Of a stretch of 64,000 nucleotides of DNA, positions 10,654-22,500 are shown in pieces. This DNA is from Piscicola geometra (Eukaryota; Annelida; Clitellata; Hirudinida; Piscicolidae). The DNA lies in assembly GCA_943735955.1 (NCBI GenBank), contig OX030962.1:3824739-3888738 (forward strand), in the 5' to 3' direction. A model generated the notes under the pieces. The model was given only the letters and a program-made list of their open reading frames with translations. It did not search any database and was not told where the DNA came from. The position numbers and the translations under genes are program-made. Numbering within the stretch: the stretch's first letter is position 1; every line of letters begins with the position of its first letter.

Positions 10654-11329
10654 AAATAGCTGTATGGTAATAAAACGGTGTTGCTAACAGGCAAAAGAAA
10701 ATACTTTAAATTAATAAGATTTTTTTCATATTAGTTTAGTTTAGAGAGTTAAGAACCACGCAGATCTTTTGACTTCTATAATATTACTAGTAAAACATTT
10801 TGCTGATGACTTTTATTGCTCTGACCAAAAATATAAAGCTAAAACTTTTTATTAAACAATTTAGCATAATATTTCTAAATTTTTATAATATTTTTTAGTT
10901 AAATAAAGTGGTTTCACCTATTTTTTGGGATTATGATGGACTCGGTAATTATTTATGTATATAAATAGGAATAACAATTGAATACGGACTCTGAGTTTAT
11001 ACTATATTCAGGTTTTGCTTTCGAAATTGATTTCCATAAAACATTTAATTACGTAGAATCACTCTACTAAATGGAACCATATTTTGAGAAAAATTATTAC
11101 GAAATTGATCTTATTGAATTTTTAAATTTATTCAATAGTAAAGACTCTTTAGAAAAGTGTAAAATTCTCATAATTAGAGCTTGACGAACAACATAAATTA
11201 AAATTCAACTATTCAATTTCTGACAAGTATAATTCAGTCAAGACTTGAGTATCCATATTCAAATAATCAACAAGATGATTATATCAAACTTCCATGAAAA
11301 TAGAATGATGTTGGTACATTTTTACAACT
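10654..11329 (-). repeat. Right arm of large inverted repeat
   Basis: Reverse-complement partner of 5170-5837. It is 676 bp long, slightly longer than the left arm because of small indels. See the left arm for extent and interpretation. The 470 bp between the LINE and this arm (10180-10653) are AT-rich with no gene seen. Confidence 0.9.
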
Positions 11330-12238
11330 TTAAAATTAAAAGTGCTAATGGTTTAAGAATTGATTGCCATAGATTCCAAAAGCATTCATAGTCTATATTA
11401 GAAAATGAATAGTCATCAATGCATAGAGAAAAATCATCCCCCATCACTATCATCTTCTTAGCAGTCAAATAGCTGTTTTTTTCAGTCTGATCACCGATGA
11501 CCACAACACAACAAAAAGAAAAACTGCAAGCACCCACTGGCTACCTACTTCACCAGGAAAATGAGCTCTGCATATGAAGGACAGACTGTCTTCAGAATAA
11601 CTCTTCTACACATGACTCGAACTAAAAATTTAGAAGGACAAGAATCCTAAAACTTTTCAATTTATTCATTAAATTGATGTAGATTATATGAATATTCTCT
11701 AACTTCAAATCAGTTATTTGTCTCGCAATTTACTTTGAAGTTGTTATTGTAGTAGTAGTAGTAATAGTTTTTATAGTGCCTTTGTCCCTATATATTTTTC
11801 TTCATCTCCCCCTTTCTCTCTTTTCCCTCTGTCTCCAGATCACACCCACACTTCTCAGCACCACTTCTTCCATCCTCCGATCCTCTTCCTGGTATCCAAG
11901 GACCCCTTCCATCGGGTCCTGTTCTCCACGCTCCCTTCTCCTAACCGTCAGCCATTCTTCTCTTGTTAAATTATTTTACCGATCGATATTTATTTATCTT
12001 TAAATTTTTGGAACTTTTTTACTTCTGTTTTTTTAAAATGAATTTAAAGTGTTAAAAATGCTTACATTTTATATATCTTGAAGACTTTATTCAATAAAGT
12101 TTATGGAAAAACCTTTAATTTATTTTCTAAAAAAATATTATGCAAAATATATTACTAATTTTCTAAAAATATATATCAAGAAGAAATCAGTGGATAGAAA
12201 TTGACATCATGACAATAATTGAATAATAAACTATTTAG
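11330..12238. other. Non-coding stretch
   Basis: No gene is recognised. 11800-11960 is a pyrimidine-rich block (purine-rich on the minus strand). It follows 'ATAGTGCCTTTGTCCC', which resembles the GCGC-type 3' tail of the local LINEs read backwards, so it may be a decayed LINE end. At 12240 the sequence CAGAGGCGGC looks like a hAT terminal motif, but no partner was found. Confidence 0.35.
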
Positions 12239-12520
12239 CAGAGGCGGCGATCTGCGGAAAATCTTAGGGGGGTCCTCCACAGTGTTGGAATCAAAGAACC
12301 GGATCGACCAATACAGTAAAAGCTATACTATTTAATATTTTTTGCTTTAATGCAAATTATTTTTGCATAAACTATTAAATATTTGTATCACCAATCATTG
12401 AAAAAAAAGTTTGATACTCAATAAAAATACTTTTCTTTTGCCACTATGAGCGATTTGAAGAAAAACAATAGCGATTTTAGTACCTTTAATTATTTTTCAT
12501 CTATATAAATTCAATTACAA

Positions 12521-13247
12521 CTAGCCATCAGTGTTATTTTCGTAACGAAAACGAAAACGACAATTCTGAATAATCGTTCCATGAAAACGAAAATAAAAAC
12601 TAAATTTATTTTCAAAACGAAAACTAAAATAAAAACTATAATTATTTCCAAAACGAAACTGAAATAAAAACTATAATAATTTTCAAAACGAAAATTAAAT
12701 AAATTTCAAAGTATGTCATAATATGGAAATGTATATTTTATATAAAAATATATGTCTATGTTATAAACATTATCTTTGGGCTTTATGAAAGTAGCGCCAT
12801 TTATAATACGTTATTTTATTACCGCTTCACTTTGTCAATTAAATTATCACTTATTTTATTCGTAAATTTGTTAGTACTCAATAATTTACGGACTCAATTC
12901 TTATAATATTTCAATTGACTGTTAATTTTTAAAACTTATTTGTTTTTAATATACAGTTCTATTTACTGTTTCATTTTATAATCAATTAATTTTGTTAGAT
13001 ATAAAAAAATAGTGTTCAAAGTTGTGAATTATTATAATTTTAAAACTAGAATGAAAATAAAAACTTTAATTATTTTCAAAACTGAAACGAAAATAAAAAC
13101 TTTAATTATTTTCAAAACGAAAACGAAAATAAAAACTTTAATTATTTTCAAAACGAAAACGAAAAGAAAAACTATAATTAATTCCAAAACGAAACTAAAA
13201 TAAAAACTGTAATTATTTTATGAAACGAAAATAACACTGCTAGCCAT
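12521..13247. mobile_element. Non-autonomous hAT element (MITE) with exact TSD
   Basis: CTAGCCAT at 12521-12528 is repeated exactly at 13240-13247. Between them lies a 711-bp element (12529-13239) ending in perfect 15-bp terminal inverted repeats, CAGTGTTATTTTCGT and its complement. An 8-bp target duplication and a CAGTG terminus are the hallmarks of the hAT superfamily. The interior is A-rich. It consists of tandem ~30-36-bp units built on 'AAAACGAAAATAAAAACT' near both ends, with AT-rich unique sequence between, and it has no transposase. Confidence 0.93.
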
Positions 13248-13336
13248 CAACCCATCAAATAAATGTTATAACATCTTTTTTTCAATTTATTTCTGAGTAC
13301 AATAGTTTAAAAAATTACAAATAAATTTAAATTTGC

Positions 13337-13416
13337 CAAAGTTATAAACAAATATACATTGGGAGATTTTTTTGGCTCACGATTTTTTTAAGAATCTAAA
13401 TATACACTGTGGGCCA
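13337..13416. mobile_element. Possible mariner end fragment
   Basis: The segment from GCCAAAGTTATAAACAAAT to TACACTGTGGGCC resembles, in part, the terminal inverted repeat of the mariner relic at 47.3-48.05 kb (GCAAAAGTTATAGACGAATT ... CCCACAGTGTA). The match is partial and the relative orientation of the two pieces differs, so this is only a possible fragment. Confidence 0.3.
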
Positions 13417-14096
13417 TTTAGATATCATAAAATACCCTCTCTGCCTGTCCTCCTGCCCTCTCTCCACAGCTCGTTTACTCCAATTTCCAAAAAGACTTCT
13501 TCGAATGTCTGACCGACTAGCAAATTCTTCTGCTAGTCTTTTCAAATCCAGACTGTCAAGTATTTCCTGATGTGCATGACAAACGGCCAGTGAATTCAAG
13601 CGAGGCTGTGTCATAGGTGCACGCAACCAAGTCTTAAGACGCCGCAAAGCACTAAAAGATCTTTCTGCAGTACATGACGTTATTGGACACACAAGCATCA
13701 ATCTGACCAATATTTCAACCTAATGAAACAGATGTCTGACTTCCGTGATCATAGCTTGCATTTTTTTTTGCGTTTGTACTAAAGTTCATTCTGGTCTTTA
13801 AACATAGCTAACTGTGAACAAAAACCAGTTTCATTTAACTCACGATACTGCTTGCAAATATAATCGTTCACTTCACCAGTTAGCAACATTGTCTCCAGCT
13901 GCAAGTATGAACGCAAACCAGGAGAATCTCGATTTAACCTTTCTGTGTGACGAGCAGATTGATGAGTTTTAATTTGGCGGGAAAGACAAATGAATAACTT
14001 ATGATTTGCACTGATCAAGAATACATCGAGGATTGCGAAGAAATGATTAAATGGCGAGAAGCCAGATTCGAAAACAGTAAAGCACTCAGAAAACAA
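13396..14096 (-). pseudogene. Fossil hAT transposase C-terminal region
   Basis: Two frames on the minus strand contribute. 14096-13779 ends with LQLETMLLTGE...SQLAMFK, and 13710-13396 reads TSCTAERSFSALRRLKTWLR followed by TQPRLNSLAVCHAH. The second is the hAT dimerisation domain (the 'ERsFSalrRIKtylRstM.q.RLs.Lall' block). The two parts are joined by sequence with an in-frame stop (FH*VEILVRLM), so the gene is dead. The N-terminal zinc finger and most of the DDE catalytic region are not visible. About 14100-14600 beyond it holds nothing recognisable except a TAACAATAACAATAATT-type hairpin near 14405-14450. Confidence 0.8.
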
Positions 14097-14599
14097 ACAG
14101 AAACGACCGTCTCAACAATCAAACGAATCAAATGAAATTATTAAATAATAAAACTCAACGAATCAAGCAGAAAGCATAGAACTCAAAACAATAATCTAAT
14201 CAGAAAACAATCAAGGTTTAAAAACTTAAACACACCTCCATCACTACCTCCATCACTACCACTGGTCCTAGCACATCACTACCAGCTCCAAGGCAACGAT
14301 ACAACACATGCGAGCGACTTAAATCACCATATACGGCTGCTTTGATATATAAAAAATATTATTTTTTTTCCTATTATTAGTCTTATTATGGCGACTTTGA
14401 TCACAATAACAATAACAATAATTATTATTATTGTTATTTTTGTTATTGATCTTATTATGACTACCTTGATTACAAATTGGTAAGATGATAGCTGTCGTGC
14501 AGTTATGTAAGTTTAAATTCGGCGCCAGATGTCGCTCTGAACTTCAATTATTTTAAAATCATTTTTAAAAACGTAAATTTGTACATGAGTTTGACATAA

Positions 14600-14835
14600 T
14601 TCAGTCAGCAACGACTTTACAGTGTAATAGTAAAATGTTACAATGTAATATTAAACGTTACAATGCAACAGTAAAATGTTACAATGAAGTAGCAAAACAT
14701 TACAATGTAATATTAGACGTTACAATATAAAAGTAGAACATTAAAATGTAATATTACGCATTAATTCAGTAGAGAGATCAGCACAGACTGCCAAACAACA
14801 ATTGCATCTGCCAAACAACAATTGCATGCTCCATC
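14600..14835. repeat. GTTACAATGTAATATTA tandem repeats and a short duplication
   Basis: About seven imperfect units of roughly 20 bp built on TTACAATGTAATATTAAACG lie at 14615-14755. An exact direct duplication of CTGCCAAACAACAATTGCAT lies at about 14788-14827. No gene is seen. Confidence 0.7.
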
Positions 14836-14904
14836 TAAGGAATTCATGTCTGACTTTGACACTCTCTTAGAAAAATATCGAATGGTGGGAAACAACGCGT
14901 AGAA

Positions 14905-15418
<514 letters not shown>

Positions 15419-15419
15419 C

Positions 15420-15798
15420 CTTGTGTAAAAATAGTGTAAGAATGGTGGTAGATGAAATGGTTTTACAATGTTAGCGTAGGCAGTAAAGGTTGTTTTGATG
15501 ATGATGATGATGGTGATGATAATAATGATAAATAGATGCAGCAGTGATGATGATGATGATGACAGAGATACAGTTGTGTGGTCATAATGTGTATCTTGAA
15601 GCTGTGGAAGGATTTTGAAAGTGGAAGTTGATGGAAGGGGGCTGAGGAGGGACCCAGTGAGGTGTGGGAGGATGACATGAGGTTCAGGCGGTTGTGAGGC
15701 CTCTGACATCACCTCAACACATCACTACTAAGCCCTTCCAATTTTTACCAACACTCCCCCTGCCCCCACGCCCTAACTCTCCACCTCCCCACTCTGAG
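15420..15798 (-). other. Probable ZW10 3' flank/UTR
   Basis: This stretch lies between the (ACT)n array and the ZW10 stop codon. It contains short (GAT)n runs (15499-15560) and pyrimidine-rich sequence on the minus strand. No second gene is recognised. It is likely the 3' UTR and downstream flank of ZW10. Confidence 0.4.
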
Positions 15799-16577
15799 TC
15801 ATTCATTAGGGTGGTAGATGGATGGATGGAGCATGATCGACTGGATGAGTGTCTCCCTCCTATTGGTGTTCTCGAATATCGCCCTGATCAGCTGAGACAT
15901 TTGATTGGAAGAGAAATATAGGGCAAAGACTCCAAGACCTGAAGCCCACCTATCAGCGATCGCGGTTAGTGGTGACCTGAATACTGACCTCAGTTCTTTG
16001 AATTTCATCCAGCTGCTCACGTGGTTGTGGATGAGAAGTTGGAGAGAAGGATGGATGCTTGTGGTGTGGGTGGTTGTCGGGTGGATGGTTGATGGGTGGG
16101 TGGTTGATGGGTGGGTGGTTGTAGGGTGGGTGGTTGTGGTGTGGGTGGTTGTTGGGTGGGTGGTTGTTGGGTGGGTGGTTGATGGGTGGGTGGTTGTAGG
16201 GTGGGTGGTTGTGGTGTGGGTGGTTGTTGGGTGGGTGGTTGTTGGGTGGCTGGGTGTTGGGTGGATGGTTGTGGTGTGGGTCGTTGTGGTGTGGGTGGTT
16301 GTTGGATGGATGGTTGTGGTGTGGGTGGTTGTTGGGTGGATGGTTGTTGGGTGGATGGTTGTAGGATGGGTGGTTGTAGGGTGGGTGGTTGTAGAGTGGG
16401 TGGTTGAAGGGTGGGTAGTTGTAGGGTTGGTGGTTGTAGGGTGGGTAGTTGTAGGGTTGGTGGTTGTAGGGTGGGTGGTTGTAGAGTGGGTGGTTGAAGG
16501 GTGGGTAGTTGTAGGGTTGGTGGTTGTTTTCAGGTTATATGATATATCCGATCCTGAAACACTATCTTTTTGGACTC
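15799..16577 (-). CDS. ZW10: ZW10 terminal exon with coded Thr/His/Pro repeat
   Basis: The exon opens after CCCACAG at 16578 in phase with the preceding exon and stays open for 259 codons to TGA at 15799-15801. It starts [17 protein letters not shown] and runs through about 30 units of TTHPT-type pentapeptide. It then resumes as the ZW10 C-terminal helices: [25 protein letters not shown], and [17 protein letters not shown]. In human ZW10 the corresponding segments are separated by only ~20 residues. Every GT before the array leaves phase 0 or 1, and every AG just after it requires phase 2, so no ordinary intron removes the array. I infer that it is translated. Confidence 0.85.
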
Positions 16578-19500
16578 CTGTGGGAGTGGAGAGAAACTCA
16601 AAACAATAAATACCACCATCCAACCTCAGTACAATAAATACCACCATAAAACATCAGTGCAATAAATACCACCATACAACATCAGTACAATAAATACCAC
16701 CATAAAACATCAGTGCAATAAATACCACCATACAACATCAGTACAATAAATACCACCATACAACATCAGTACAATAAATACCACCATCCAACCTCAGTAC
16801 AATAAATACCACCATAAAACATCAGTGCAATAAATACCACCATACAACATCAGTACAATAAATACCACCATAAAACATCAGTGCAATAAATACCACCATA
16901 CAACATCAGTACAATAAATACCACCATAAAACATCAATACAATAAATACCACCATACAACATCAGTACAATAAATACCACCATCCTACCTCAGTACAATA
17001 AATACCACCATCCAGCCTCAGTACAATAAATACCAGCATACAACATCAGTACAATAAATACCAGCATACAACATCAGTACAATAAATACCAGCATACAAC
17101 ATCAGTACAATAAATACCACCATACAACCTCAAAACCCACCTGCAGCCGTCTCAAAGAGGAGGCAGATGGCGCTGATAATGATGTCGCATACGCCTCCTA
17201 TGACGTCACAATCTTCCTCCGCATACTCCACCACCACCATCAGCATCTCCCCCACCCTCGAAATCCACCCCTCCACCACCATGCCTGCAGGGAGGATGGG
17301 TGTGCAAGGGTGGGCGTGCAAGGAAGGGAGGGTGGGTGGGTGGGTGGGTGGGTGTGCAGGGGTGAGCGTGCAAGGGTTGAGCAAGAATTTCAGTAAGTCA
17401 ATCAAGATGAGTAAATGAAACCCCTTGTAAAGAAATTGTCATGATGATGATGATGATCACAATGATTATGATAATGATTATGATCATGATATTGGTGATG
17501 ATGATCATAAAAGATATGATGATGATGATCTTGATGGTGATGACCTCACCTAGAGACCTGTAGAACGCTTTCTCAGGCAAAACACCCCTCCACGCTCCGA
17601 GCACCTCCTTGGAGGTCAAATTGTGTCAGTGACTCATCTTACGGGTGCTTGCACAATCACATACATCGTTTGTGTGCACGCCCCTAACTATTTGCGTCGC
17701 TAGAATACAAGTTCTATTGGCATTATTTAACAAATTATAATTCTTGTTATTAGCATTATGAAAATATAAAAAATTATTATTGTTGTTAGTATTGTTAGTG
17801 GAATCATCATCAAGACCACCTTGTGCAGGTATCTGGTCACCTTCTCGACCATCCTGAAGCAGCTGCAACCTCCGTCGTCCGAGGCGCAAGAAAAGCCTGT
17901 GTTGTTGTTGTTGTTGTTGTTGAGGTTGTTGTTGTGGTTGTTGTTGTAGTTGTTGAGGTTGTTGTTGTTGTGGTTGTTGTGGTTGTTGTTGTTGTAGTTG
18001 TTGAGGTTGTTGTTGTGGTTGTTGTTGTTGTTGTTGAGGTTGTTGTTGAGGTTGTTGTTGTTGTGGTTGTTGTGGTTGTTGTTGTGGTTGTTGTAGTTGT
18101 TGTAGTTGTTGTTGTTGTTGTTGAGGTTGTAGTTGTTGTTGTTGTTGTTGAGGTTGTAGTTGTTGAGGTTGTTGTTGTTGTTGTTGTTGAGGTTGTTGTT
18201 GTTGTGGTTGTTGTTGTTGTTGTTGTTGTGGTTGTTGAGGTTGTTGTTGTTGTGGTTGTTGTTTTTTTTGTTGTTGTAGTTGTTGAGGTTGTTGAGGTTG
18301 TTGTTGTTGTGGTTGTTGTGGTTGTTGTTGTTCTTGTTGTTGTAGTTGTTGAGGTTGTTGTTGTTGTGGTTGTTGTTTTTGTTGTTGTTGTAGTTGTTGA
18401 GGTTGTTGTTGTTGTTGTGGTTGTTGTTGTTCTTGTTGTTGTAGTTGTTGAGGTTGTTGTTGTTGTTGTTGTGGTTGTTGTGGTTGTTGTTGTCGCTTTT
18501 AGTTCTTTGTTCCAATCCCGCATGACCGAACCATCCCGGTCTCATGCGGAGAAGGTAGGTGAACACCTCCCCCCCTCTCTCTCTCAGAGCCTCATCGCAT
18601 TGATCGGTGTGGATGAGCTCCTCTCTCTCCTTTCTGCTGCTCTTGCAGTCTCAGAAGTGGTCTGGGTTGATCTCCACTTCACCACACAGCTCACAGGTGG
18701 CGTCTTCATTCAGGATGTTCCTTCGGTAAAACGCTGTGGCTGGACAGTGGCCGCTGCGTAGCTGGGCCAAAAGTGTCTCTGCTCGCCTACCGGTGCCATC
18801 TTCTCTTTTCAGTGGGGCACCGTAGATTCGTTTTCGTCTGGGATCCAACAGCTCAGGAAGTTTCATACTTCTTTTGAGGATACTCTTGATTGCCGACCAT
18901 GTGACTGACTGTGGTTGCTCGCCTTGGCTTGCGGTGAGTGCGGCTTTGTCTGCCGCCTCGTTACCTTGAACACCAGTGTGTCTAGGAATCCACTGAACTG
19001 TCAACTCGTGGGTTCGGCTGGCTTTCATGAGATCCTCTTTTGTCCTACTGAGCTGCGGATCGTCGAATCTTGCTGCGTTTCGTAGGCTTTCGACGCTTCC
19101 TTTACTGTCGGTGAAGATGGTCGCTCTGCCTGGCTGGTGCTCAACGATCCACTTTGCTGCTAAGCTGATGGCTCGGAGTTCAGCATCATGGGCTGTACAG
19201 AGTACCCCTGCTGCTTCCAACCAGACGTCACTAACCACCTCACCCTCCATAACCACCACTGCACTTCCACCATTCTTGTTGTTGTCGCCTACAGACCCAT
19301 CAGTGTAAATGACCACTCCCCCTTCCTGCTTACGTAGCATCATTGTTTTCTCAACATCAGCCTGGAGCACCTCTTTTGTAGACTTTTTGTTGGCTCCACC
19401 TGAGAGTTCACTGCACAGCTGAAGTGCAAGTGCCTCCTCCCATGGTTTAGGTCTGATGCGAGTGAGGGGTTCACGAATGGCCTCATTGTCTGTGATCTGG

Positions 19501-22500
19501 GCCAATGCACTTTTGGAGTCCTCTCGCCAGCCTTTGTTTCGCTTGTAGCGATTCGGAACATGCTTGTCCGCTGTCACACGTAGTGGATGGTGTTCATCCA
19601 GCCTCAGCGTTCTCTCATAGGCTCTCAAAGTCAGCATACAACCCTTAATCCTTGCCGGCACAATGTCCGCCTCCCGCCACACTGCTTCATCGGGGCATGT
19701 CCTGGTTAGCCCAGCAATGATTTTTGCAGCTCTCTTCTGTTCCCTTTCCAGAAGATCAAAGTTGGAAGCACTTATCCATGGCATCCAGCTGGCGGCAGCA
19801 TACCAGAGTACTGACTCCACCGTAGCGTTGTAGACCTTCTTCAGTGTCGCAAATTCACATCCCCAGTCCTTACCAGTGAGTGCCGCGATCACCTTAGTCC
19901 TTTCACGCATAGATGCTGCCACCAATTGAACGTGCTTACCAAAATTGAGACCATTGTCGATTGTCACACCGAGAAACCTACAGTGGCTGCTGAAACGCAA
20001 TTGCTTGTGACAAACCACTACCGAAGGGATGACTTTCCAGTCTTTATTGTAGCTGCTGAATACAATTCCCTCTGATTTGCCTGCGTTCAGTTCCACCTTG
20101 TTGGCTTTTGTCCAAGCTTCAACACTCTTGATCACAGACTGCACCCTGGATGCCGCTCATTGATCGTCCTGCTCGTGGCCCAGACTGCGATGTCATCTGC
20201 GTAGCCACTGATCTGCACTTCCGCAGTATCTTCCCTAAGCAGGTCACTGGTGTAGAGAAGGAAAAGGATCGGGGACAACACAGCTCCCTGTGGCAGGCCC
20301 TGTGTCATCTTTTTCCACTTGCTCTCACCGTCACCAAGACGAACCATTGCTTTGCGGTCTTCCAGGAAGCATTTGATCCATTCAAGCATCCTCAGAGGCA
20401 TCTTGAGGTCGTTCAGCTTCATTAGCAGTCTTTCCCGCCATACACGGTCGTAGGCTTTGCTGCAATCAAGTAATGCTGCGACGGTTCTTTTTGTCGGAGT
20501 GGATTGGAAGCCATCGTAGATGTCCTGTGACAGGCGCATGCAGTGTTGCTCCGTTGATTTCAGACGTTGGAAACCAAGTTGCCACAGTTGTATGACGGAG
20601 TTTGCTTCCATCCAGTAACCCAACCTGTTGGCAAGCATTCTTTCCATGACCTTGCATAAGACTGAGGTGAGGCTTATGGGTCTATATGACTCCACGCAGT
20701 CTGCCGGCTTCTCTGTCTTTAGAAGCGGAATGATTACTGCTTTCTTCCACTTTCCTGGTACTGTTCCCTGTAGCCAGGACTCGTTGTAGATCTCTAGCAG
20801 GATGATGAGCATGTTTCGTGGCAGGTGGCTCAACATTGGTGGCTCGATCTTATCGTTACCACCCTTTTTGGTGTCGTCTTGTTGAGCGATCGCTGCTTGA
20901 AGCTCTGACATCGTTAGTCGTTGATCCATCTCTGTGGGCGCCTCTTGATTCTGTCTCTGCTTGATCTTCCGGGCATTTTCATTCCTGAACAGGCGTTCCT
21001 CCTTGTTGAGAACGAGTTTGCTGACATCTGCATATTGTTCTGCGAAGGCTGCTGCCTTTTGCTTGTCAGTAACTCGCATCACGCCCTTGAAGTTGAGCAT
21101 CTCATTTTTGGCCTTCACCTCCCCATGCCCGTTCATTTTCCTGATGGAGGACCACAGCTTCCGTTGGTCGTCACCCTCTCTCAGTTTCTCAGCCCTCTCA
21201 CGCCAGTATTTCTTCTTCTGCTCTGCAATCTCCTTCCTCCATTCGAGGTTGATACGCATGGTCTCCTCTGTGTTTCCACTGCGTATGGATTGCTGTCTCT
21301 GGCGTTCAAGTGCGTCGAGAGCAGGGCTCCAGAACGGTTTGTTGTGGTTGCTGGCTTTCTTCATCGGCACTGCATCTTTAGCGGCCTGAATGACTTGATT
21401 AGAGAACCAGCTTTCCTTCTTTACCAGCGTCAGACCTTCTGGCATGGTCTGTGCTTCAAGGATTTGTTGGAACTTTTCCCAGTCTGCCCGTTTCCATGCC
21501 CAGCTCAAACGGACTTCTTGCCGTTTTCGTTTATGAGCTTTGTCGACAATTGGAAAATGGTCTGAGCTTAACGCTCTTTTCACCTCCCACGTCATCTGGT
21601 GTGCCAAGTCGAGGCTGGCCAACGAGACATCAGGGGAACCAGTTGTGCCTGAAACTCTGCTGAGATGGGTGTGTTCTGACGGCTTGTTGAGGACCTGATA
21701 ATCGTGTTCTGCGCACCATAACTCCACTTGTAACGCTTCTTCGTTGCTAGTTGGCGAGCGGGTTGGCTTAGATGGTAAGTCGTTAGACCTGCAACTTAAA
21801 GGTCGCCAGTTCAAATCCCTGTACAGCCAACCGTGAGCTATCATATACCTAGTGTATATGATGCGGTGTTTCACGACTTATGTCGTGTGAGTGGCGCTTC
21901 AGTTGCGTGCCCGGGCGCTATATAAAACTGATATTTTTTTAAATTTTTTTTTTAGTAGCGTTTGAATCCCAGCTGGGTGAGTGAATGTTGAGATCAGCGC
22001 AGATCAGGTGGTTCTTGTCAGGTTTCAGCTTCTCGGTGATCTCCTCCTCCCACCTGGTCTCATCCTGTGTGTTTCTCAGGGGAGGCTTGTAGAGATTTGT
22101 CAGTCGGATACATTCCTCGTTCTCCAGCCATACTTCCACCGTGATTTCTTCAATCAGGCTGTTGTGGCTCGTGCTGACTTTTTTGAAGCTGAGGTCTTCT
22201 TTCACGAGAGTGAGTAGTCCGCCTCCTCTTCGTTCTGCCGAGTTCCTCAAGTATGTCCTGTCTTGCCTCACCGTGCTGTAGCCCTTGAGACCCTCGAAAC
22301 ACGTGTGCTCATTGAGCTTTGACTCTTGCATCAGCACCACGTCGATCTTCTCCTTCTGCAGCCATCTCTCCAGCTCATACTGCTTCGGCGTAATCCCATC
22401 AGCATTCCACTGGCAGACTCTTATCCTTCTTCTTCCAACCATAGCACTGGTTTGCTTGGTATGGACAGTTTGCGTTGGTCTGTTAACGATTGCTGCAGCG

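Noticed and set aside
12238..12300. CAGAGGCGGC as the end of a larger hAT element covering 12.2-14.1 kb
   Set aside because: No matching inverted end or target duplication was found on the other side.
17727..18761. Long Asn/Thr/Val open frames around 18 kb
   Set aside because: They are products of the (GTT)n array. Only the ZW10 exon 17820-17896 inside is supported.
21751..21830. Possible tRNA gene
   Set aside because: A and B boxes are present but there is no acceptor-stem pairing. The same body recurs at 31.0 and 51.1 kb, so it is a SINE.
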